Origin: a virus
Length of the DNA stretch: 27,839 bases
IMG/VR virus record: IMGVR_UViG_3300046536_000283
Span: 1 to 27,839 of that record
Direction: 5' to 3' (one strand)
Made by a program: the position numbers and the translations under genes
In this document: positions 23,141-27,839 of the stretch, in pieces
Position numbering within the stretch: the stretch's first letter is position 1
How the letters are laid out: every line of letters begins with the position of its first letter
Notes under the pieces: generated by a model
Database searches by the model: none
What the model saw: only the letters and a program-made list of their open reading frames with translations
What the model was told of the DNA's origin: nothing

Positions 23141-23962
23141 ATGCCTCAAGGCGTTCCGGGTACGACATCGGGGGCGTATAATTTCCAGCTTTCCAACGGG
23201 GAGCTGATGCTTGAGGCATGGTCGCGGTGTGGTATCCGGCCGACGCAATTAGAGGTTCACCACACCGCAGACGCATCTCGAAGTCTGAACCTTGCGCTGC
23301 AAAGCTGGACGAACAAGGGTCTTAATCTCTTTGCGCTTGAGCAGCTTGTCGTCGAGCTTGTGGCGGGTCAGGCAACCTATGTGCTTCCGCCGGAAGTGAT
23401 CTCGCTTGCGGATACCTATTACAACACGATCCTCTCGACGGGTCAGGGACCGGACATGGATGCCCCGCTGTATGATCCGTCCGAGCCGATCGTCAGCAAC
23501 GATCCGCAGGTTGTCATCACGGGGAGCCAGGATCGGTGGTTGCGGCCGCGAGGTCGCGCCGATTACGCACGTATCCCGAACAAGCAAATGCAGGGGTTGC
23601 CGACGCTATTCTGGCTGGATCGATTGGGGCCGCCGTACCGAACGACTATGACGCTGTGGCCGGTGCCCTTTGTCGGCTACCCGAGCGCGGCGGTGACGTG
23701 CTTTGCGTTGCGGCAGGCTCAGGACGCCAATCTGCCGAATGGCGAAACTCCTGACGCGCCCACGCGCTTTCTCGATGCGCTGGCAGCGGAACTGGCATGG
23801 CGCCTGGCACGGAAATATGCGCCGGCATTGATTGGTGCAGCGGGTGCCGGCGGACTGCTGGACGACCGCACTGAGGCGTGGGAGTGGGCTACGGCAGAGG
23901 ACGTAGATAAGGGTGCCCCCGTTATGGTGTCGCCGGACCTGTCAGGGTACTGGAACCTCTAG
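23141..23962 (+). CDS. Head-tail adaptor protein (adaptor 2, P22 gp4/SU10-like)
   Basis: This gene encodes 273 residues from ATG at 23141. ELMLEAWSRCGIRPTQLE (25-42), then LNLALQSWTNKGLNLFALEQ and a beta strand ending ATYVLPPEVISLADTYY, match the adaptor pattern I know from gp4-like and SU10-like phages: an AxxxxGIRP...LNxxLxxWxxxGxNLW helix pair and a YxLP strand. The C-terminal helices (FLDALAAELAWRLARKYAP) complete the fold. It would form the ring bridging portal and tail. It lies downstream of the capsid genes, the usual place, whereas adaptor 1 is far upstream. Its TAG overlaps the next GTG. Confidence 0.78.
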   Translation: MPQGVPGTTSGAYNFQLSNGELMLEAWSRCGIRPTQLEVHHTADASRSLNLALQSWTNKGLNLFALEQLVVELVAGQATYVLPPEVISLADTYYNTILSTGQGPDMDAPLYDPSEPIVSNDPQVVITGSQDRWLRPRGRADYARIPNKQMQGLPTLFWLDRLGPPYRTTMTLWPVPFVGYPSAAVTCFALRQAQDANLPNGETPDAPTRFLDALAAELAWRLARKYAPALIGAAGAGGLLDDRTEAWEWATAEDVDKGAPVMVSPDLSGYWNL

Positions 23963-24759
23963 TGGCCTACGCCGATCGCGCGCACCAGGTTAGGGTTAAT
24001 CCTTACTCGCCATCAGCGGCGGCAGTTTGTGATTTTTGCGGCGGGTGGTTCAACAGGGTAAACCTCCAGCCGCAAATGGAATTCCAGGGTTCATCTTTGG
24101 CGGATACCGGGTTCCGTGCTTGCTGGCAGTGCTTGTCTCAGCCGCAGCCGCAGTTGAAGCCGGTCATCCTGCCGCCCGATCCGGTGCCGATCAACGACCC
24201 GCGACCGGAAGTGGCACAGAGCGGGTTGGGTGAAATTTCGGGGCAGTTGCCGTATCCTCCGATCTACGGAAATCAAAATGGTTTCGCGGTGATCGTGGGG
24301 CCGCAGGGATCGTCGATCGATCAGCCGGTTTTGACTGAGCTTAACCCCACTGCGCCGTTCAAGCTGCATCCCGAAGTGATCGTTTCAGCCTTTACGGGGT
24401 GGGGACTGCCGGCACCGTCTTTGACTTTTCATTCGGGGACTATAGCGCTTTCGGGTGTTGGGCAGCAGGCGATCCCAGCTAATGCCAACCGGACTTATCT
24501 CCTGATCTATAACCCGGCCAGCGCGGTTCTGGCGGTTGCACAGGACGGGTCGCCGACGCTCGGTATCTCTACCTCCAGCATTCCAACGATAGCGACACCG
24601 TTCCCTCCGACGCCGGTAGAGGCGCAAACGGTTATGGCAGGGACCGGAACAGCGCTGCTGCAAAATGCCGGCTGGACGCCGCCATCGGCTGTCTGGCTGG
24701 GATCAATTTGGGTGCTTGGTCTCGTGTCCGGTGCGCCCTGGTGGATTTGGGAAGGTTAG
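23962..24759 (+). CDS. Zinc-finger virion protein linked to tail assembly
   Basis: This gene encodes 265 residues from GTG at 23962, overlapping the previous TAG by one base. CDFCGGWF (C23, C26) and FRACWQC (C54, C57) form a four-Cys zinc site. The linker PVPINDPRPE follows. I recall this CxxCG...xxCxxC plus NDPRPE pattern as a phage family placed between adaptor and fibre genes. The rest is beta-rich (VIVGPQGSSIDQPVLTE, QQAIPANANRTYLLIYNPAS). The second half (GQQAIPANANRTYLLIYNP) resembles a small beta-barrel fibre-associated domain. Possible job: head-tail joining or fibre docking. Its stop abuts the tailspike ATG. Confidence 0.6.
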   Translation: MAYADRAHQVRVNPYSPSAAAVCDFCGGWFNRVNLQPQMEFQGSSLADTGFRACWQCLSQPQPQLKPVILPPDPVPINDPRPEVAQSGLGEISGQLPYPPIYGNQNGFAVIVGPQGSSIDQPVLTELNPTAPFKLHPEVIVSAFTGWGLPAPSLTFHSGTIALSGVGQQAIPANANRTYLLIYNPASAVLAVAQDGSPTLGISTSSIPTIATPFPPTPVEAQTVMAGTGTALLQNAGWTPPSAVWLGSIWVLGLVSGAPWWIWEG

Positions 24760-26637
24760 ATGCGGCCAATCCGTATAGCGGCACTTGGGCTCTTTCTGGC
24801 TGTCATCGCCGGAACGGCCTATTCCCAATCGACGATCGATCCAAACCTGCCGGCATCGGGGTTGCCGTATAGCTCCACGCCTATCCGCAATAATTTCCAG
24901 GCGGCGATAAACGATATCAACGCTCTCTCAAACGATATCAATGACCTAACGGGGATGGCATCGACGCTGGCAACGCTGAAAATCCCCGGAACCGATGGCA
25001 CTTGCGCAGCAGATGATACCGCGGCGATTACCGCGGCGATTGCCAGGGCTTACGCGAGAGGCCCAACTAAAGGTGGGATGGCCGAACTATATCTCGGGAA
25101 CGCCTGCTATCTGATTGGCGGAACAGGCGCCGAGGTGTTGCTGTTCCAGCACCCGATTCACCTCTGGGGTCCGGCGACATTCCAGATAGCCGACACGACG
25201 GGCAGCGCGACAGACATTTTCCACACCAAGCCCGCCGCGATTGCGGATAGCGGCCCCTGGCTGTTCGAGGATTTTACCGTGATGCCGAAGCTGCTGGGCA
25301 ACGGCAACAGCGGCGTCGGCTCGGCCGGTCACGATGTCTTCTTGCTCGACACCTCGGCCTCGACCGGGTTGCAACTTGAGCAGCCGACGATCCGCAACAT
25401 CACGGAAATCACCGGCCAGAACGGCGTCACCGGTGGCGAGTTCATCCGCGCCGTGACGGCGATCGGGCAGACCAACGGCCAGATTTTCCGGGGCATCTTT
25501 GCCGACAACCACGCCTATCACTGCATCGATCTGTCGGCCAGCGTCTCCGACAGCAACCGCATCGAGCGCAATACGATCATCGCCCCGACGCCGGGGGACA
25601 CTAATTGCGGGATTAAGCTGCAGATGATCAGCGGTGCCGGCAATGGCGTTGTGCAACGAAATAATGTCTCCGCCAACGGCGGCAACATAATCTCGGGCGG
25701 CATCAATATGGATGTCTCCTTCAATGAGTTCGAGAACATCTACACATCGACGGAAGCCAACAGCACCCAGCTTGACTTGCCGGCAAACACGACGCTCGAC
25801 TCGGTGTGGGTCCACAACAACCAGTTTCAGTCAGTCGTCAGCGTCATCGGCAAGACCACTGTGCAGTTGACCTCCATCGCCGGGATTGCCAACGGGCAGT
25901 CGGTGACGGGAACCGGCGTTCCGGGCGCTTGCACCGTGAGCACGTTCTCGCAACTGCCGCAGAAGTGGGTCCAGCTTTCCTGCTATCAGACAGCCCAGAT
26001 CGTCTCCGGGGTGACGCTGACGATCGGCGGCGTGGGGTTCACCGTTGCGCAAACCGCCGGGCAGGCGAGCGGGGTCAACATCGGCGACGCAACCGCGATC
26101 CGCAACACGGCGACGGGCGCTGTCCTCGGGCCAAACCGTTTCGGCTCGACGATGGGCAGCCCGTACATCACCAACGTATCCCCGACCACCGGCTGCCTCT
26201 TGATGCCCGGCAACGCGTTCCTGGGGGCCGCCACGGTGATCTCCGATACGGGCGGAGGTTGCGTAAATCTCGCCACCCTCGGTCAGGTGGCCAATTATAC
26301 GCCAACGCTTTCGTGCAGCGCTGGAACGCTGACCAGCGCCGCCGCGCAAGGGACTTATTCCCGGATGTCGGCGCAAAGTCTGGTGACAATCACCATTGCC
26401 ATTACGACGGCAGGTAGCTGTACTGGTTCGGTTTTTGCCACTCTGCCATCCACTATCGTATCCGGGGCAGACAATACGTTTCTCATCGGGCGGGTGATCG
26501 GGAACAGCAAGGCTGTTACCGGCCTCTTGGCTGGCGGGGGCAGCCCAGTCGTTGGTGTTCTTTACTATGATGGTACAACCATAGCGGCGAATGGTGCCAA
26601 CGCCGCCCTTTCCGGCTGGGTGAGGACATCGCCGTGA
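24760..26637 (+). CDS. Tailspike/tail fibre with beta-helix-like body and signal peptide
   Basis: This gene encodes 625 residues from ATG at 24760. Residues 1-22 (RPIRIAALGLFLAVIAG...AYS) look like a cleavable Sec signal peptide. Next comes IDPNLPASGLPYSSTPIRNN and FQAAINDINAL, the common N-terminal particle-binding motif of phage fibres. Residues about 80-380 show pectate-lyase-type repeats (RNITEITGQNG, NRIERNTIIAPTPGD, RNNVSANGGNIISGGI, VSFNEFENIYT), suggesting a right-handed beta-helix that may bind or degrade surface polysaccharide; no catalytic pair is identified. A YTPTLSC module (513 onward) ends the protein and matches the fibre at 3727. Likely receptor-binding. Confidence 0.75.
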   Translation: MRPIRIAALGLFLAVIAGTAYSQSTIDPNLPASGLPYSSTPIRNNFQAAINDINALSNDINDLTGMASTLATLKIPGTDGTCAADDTAAITAAIARAYARGPTKGGMAELYLGNACYLIGGTGAEVLLFQHPIHLWGPATFQIADTTGSATDIFHTKPAAIADSGPWLFEDFTVMPKLLGNGNSGVGSAGHDVFLLDTSASTGLQLEQPTIRNITEITGQNGVTGGEFIRAVTAIGQTNGQIFRGIFADNHAYHCIDLSASVSDSNRIERNTIIAPTPGDTNCGIKLQMISGAGNGVVQRNNVSANGGNIISGGINMDVSFNEFENIYTSTEANSTQLDLPANTTLDSVWVHNNQFQSVVSVIGKTTVQLTSIAGIANGQSVTGTGVPGACTVSTFSQLPQKWVQLSCYQTAQIVSGVTLTIGGVGFTVAQTAGQASGVNIGDATAIRNTATGAVLGPNRFGSTMGSPYITNVSPTTGCLLMPGNAFLGAATVISDTGGGCVNLATLGQVANYTPTLSCSAGTLTSAAAQGTYSRMSAQSLVTITIAITTAGSCTGSVFATLPSTIVSGADNTFLIGRVIGNSKAVTGLLAGGGSPVVGVLYYDGTTIAANGANAALSGWVRTSP

Positions 26638-26663
26638 AGTAGTTGGCAAACAAGGAGAGATTG

Positions 26664-27680
26664 ATGCGGAAAATTATTAGATACGGGCCGCTGATTCTCT
26701 TGCTGCTGGCGCCGCGGGTTGCAGATGCACAGCAGGCCGTTACCAGCTATCCGGCGCCGTGGTCGCAGGTTGGGAACACCGTCTCGCTTGCCGTGACCAA
26801 TTCGACCGGGAATGTGAAATTGGGGTGGGCATCGGTTACGCCGGCTCCAACCCCACCGCCTCCGGCCCTGCGCGTATGCAATACGGGGACGGTAGCGGCC
26901 TCGATCGCCGTGGGCGGCTCCTCGATAACGGTGGTGGCAACCACGGGTATTCCGGTGAGTGCCGGAGCCTGTTCGCTGATCGCGCTGAACGGAGCGACCT
27001 ATGTTGCCGCGATCACCGCGGCGAGCACGACGACGATCACGGCGCAGACCGGAACCGGGACCCCATACGCAGGTGGTCCCGGTGACTCGGGAGGAACCGG
27101 CGTCTATATGGCGACCAACGCCTCCAACTCCACCTCAGCCGCGCTCCAGGCGCTCGCGACGAACGCGGGGGCGGCGGGGCTGTCGCTGGGTGGAGCGCTG
27201 ACGGCGGCCATTATAAATAGCACAAACTATCAAATAGCTGGAAATGCTGTCCTCGACGCCACTGTCGGCTATACAGATCTTTATGATTCCTCCCAGCGGC
27301 TAGCCATCGCCCTCGGCGGAATGAGCGATCAAAACAACTACTACCGTAATCTTCAGCATCGATTCCAGCCGGCCGGAGGAGGCTCGACTTACGCCGTTAT
27401 CGGAAACGGAGTGCAGATCGGCGTCCCCACCGGCGGCGACGAAGGCACCGGCACGATCGGCACGGCTGGCTCGGGTTATGTGCGCGCAACCTCGCCAACA
27501 GTAGTAACGCCAATCCTCACCGGCTACGCGATTGGGAGTCTGCCCTCGGGGACTATCGGAATGCTCGCTTATGTCACCAATCAGGTGACGGCGTGCCCCG
27601 CGCTGGGGATAGCGCCGACTGCTGGTGGCACCATCAAGTGCCGTGTCTGGTATAATGGCTCGGCCTGGGTGGGGGATTAG
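26664..27680 (+). CDS. Tail-fibre-like protein with signal peptide
   Basis: This gene encodes 338 residues from ATG at 26664, with AAGGAGA (26651-26657) six bases upstream; the TTG at 26643 lies before that site. Residues 1-22 (RKIIRYGPLILLLLAPRVADA) are a textbook signal peptide with an ADA cleavage site. Beta-rich, Thr/Ala/Gly-dense segments follow (AITAASTTTITAQTGTGTP, AAIINSTNYQIAGNAVLD). A C-terminal module (GMLAYVTNQVTACP, GGTIKCRVWYNGSAWVG) is of the kind found at the ends of phage fibres. It is the last gene of the plus-strand operon. Probable host-recognition accessory; export is unexpected for a virion part. Confidence 0.65.
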   Translation: MRKIIRYGPLILLLLAPRVADAQQAVTSYPAPWSQVGNTVSLAVTNSTGNVKLGWASVTPAPTPPPPALRVCNTGTVAASIAVGGSSITVVATTGIPVSAGACSLIALNGATYVAAITAASTTTITAQTGTGTPYAGGPGDSGGTGVYMATNASNSTSAALQALATNAGAAGLSLGGALTAAIINSTNYQIAGNAVLDATVGYTDLYDSSQRLAIALGGMSDQNNYYRNLQHRFQPAGGGSTYAVIGNGVQIGVPTGGDEGTGTIGTAGSGYVRATSPTVVTPILTGYAIGSLPSGTIGMLAYVTNQVTACPALGIAPTAGGTIKCRVWYNGSAWVGD

Positions 27681-27739
27681 CGGCACCCAGCGTTCCAATT
27701 GGTGTGGCCCCGCAATCCGCGCCTGCGCCTGGATAAAGT
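27681..27739. other. Short convergent intergenic stretch
   Basis: It separates the last plus-strand fibre gene from a minus-strand gene end. It holds an 8-base palindrome CCAATTGG (27695-27702), and a weak imperfect hairpin runs across the minus-strand stop (27731-27746). No clear terminator with a T-run is seen on either strand. Confidence 0.4.
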
Positions 27740-27839
27740 TTATTCCAGCCATCCCCAAAGAGTTCGCCTGTGTATACGAGAAATTGTGCCGTTATGTACC
27801 ATGAAAATTTCGGATATTTCGGTCTGAGTCATCCCATTT
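27740..27839 (-). CDS. C-terminal end of a helix-turn-helix protein (partial)
   Basis: Read on the minus strand, the frame is open from the window edge to TAA at 27742-27740. From an in-frame ATG at 27832 it gives 30 residues: MTQTEISEIFMV then HNGTISRIHRRTLWGWLE. The pattern TQxEIxxxFxVxxxTISRIxRxxxW is a classic helix-turn-helix as found at the C-terminus of phage HNH-type homing endonucleases and in small DNA-binding proteins. It is convergent with the structural operon. Whether the ATG is the real start or the gene extends beyond the window cannot be seen. Confidence 0.5.
   Translation of the reverse strand, partial: NGMTQTEISEIFMVHNGTISRIHRRTLWGWLE

Noticed and set aside
25087-25815. 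Long minus-strand open frame (242 codons) opposite the tailspike gene
   Set aside because: It is the antisense mirror of a strong plus-strand gene in GC-rich DNA. Its Arg/Val/Asp/Ala-dominated composition and lack of any motif fit a shadow frame.
27695-27702. CCAATTGG palindrome as an attachment or binding site
   Set aside because: Eight-base palindromes occur by chance in this length of DNA, and no second copy or context supports a function.
27300-27758. Minus-strand frame of 152 codons across the fibre end
   Set aside because: It is antisense to the fibre gene with no motif, and it overlaps the better-supported minus-strand HTH frame end.
1-27839. tRNA genes, CRISPR arrays, insertion sequences or integrase genes
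   Set aside because: Reading through the window I saw no cloverleaf-like tRNA in the few gaps, no regularly spaced repeats, and no transposase or recombinase motifs.

Overview
The window is a near-continuous, almost entirely plus-strand virion-structure operon of a tailed double-stranded DNA bacteriophage, or a prophage or metagenomic slice of one. It carries a portal, a scaffold, a Mu gpT/HK97-type major capsid protein, two head-tail adaptor-like proteins, a P22 gp10-like tail protein, two very large internal (ejection) virion proteins and several fibre or tailspike genes. I see no tape measure, tail tube, sheath or tail-assembly chaperone gene, so a short-tailed, podovirus-like particle is the best reading. 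No terminase, integrase, repressor, replication, holin or endolysin gene lies in the window, so phage and prophage cannot be told apart. The DNA is GC-rich, many genes start with GTG, and the one convincing promoter resembles the alphaproteobacterial CTTGAC-N17-CTATAT type. An alphaproteobacterial host is my guess, at low confidence.

Layout: (a) 1-4380: small Cys-containing proteins, adaptor 1, a gp10-like tail protein and two small fibre-type proteins. (b) 4381-4530: two micro-ORFs forming a leader. (c) 4531-13085: a virion protein of unknown role, a GNAT-fold protein (T7 gp13-like position), an internal virion protein with a lytic transglycosylase domain, and a second 1214-residue internal virion protein. 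(d) 13072-18589: portal, basic Pro/Gly-rich protein, a GroES-like co-chaperonin, scaffold and an AT-hook protein. (e) 18590-22525: promoter, putative decoration protein, major capsid protein, a regulated intercistronic leader, two structural proteins, and a basic protein that appears to be extended by a -1 frameshift. (f) 22538-27680: a repeat protein, adaptor 2, a zinc-finger structural protein, a beta-helix-type tailspike and a last fibre. (g) On the minus strand at the right edge is the end of a helix-turn-helix protein, which closes the module.

The genes are packed with 1-14 base overlaps (ATGA, TGATG, TAATG), implying translational coupling. The portal, scaffold, capsid and GroES-like proteins would build the head. 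The adaptors, gp10-like and zinc-finger proteins would close it and form the short tail. The two giant proteins plus the GNAT protein would be ejected and cross the envelope using the transglycosylase domain. The fibres would bind the host.

The most unusual points are: an apparently overprinted 69-codon gene hidden in a linker of the second internal protein (11299-11508); a correctly phased G GGG GGC slippery site that fuses two reading frames (22307-22313); an RBS-sequestering hairpin with an 11-codon leader peptide after the capsid gene; and Sec-type signal sequences on three fibre proteins.
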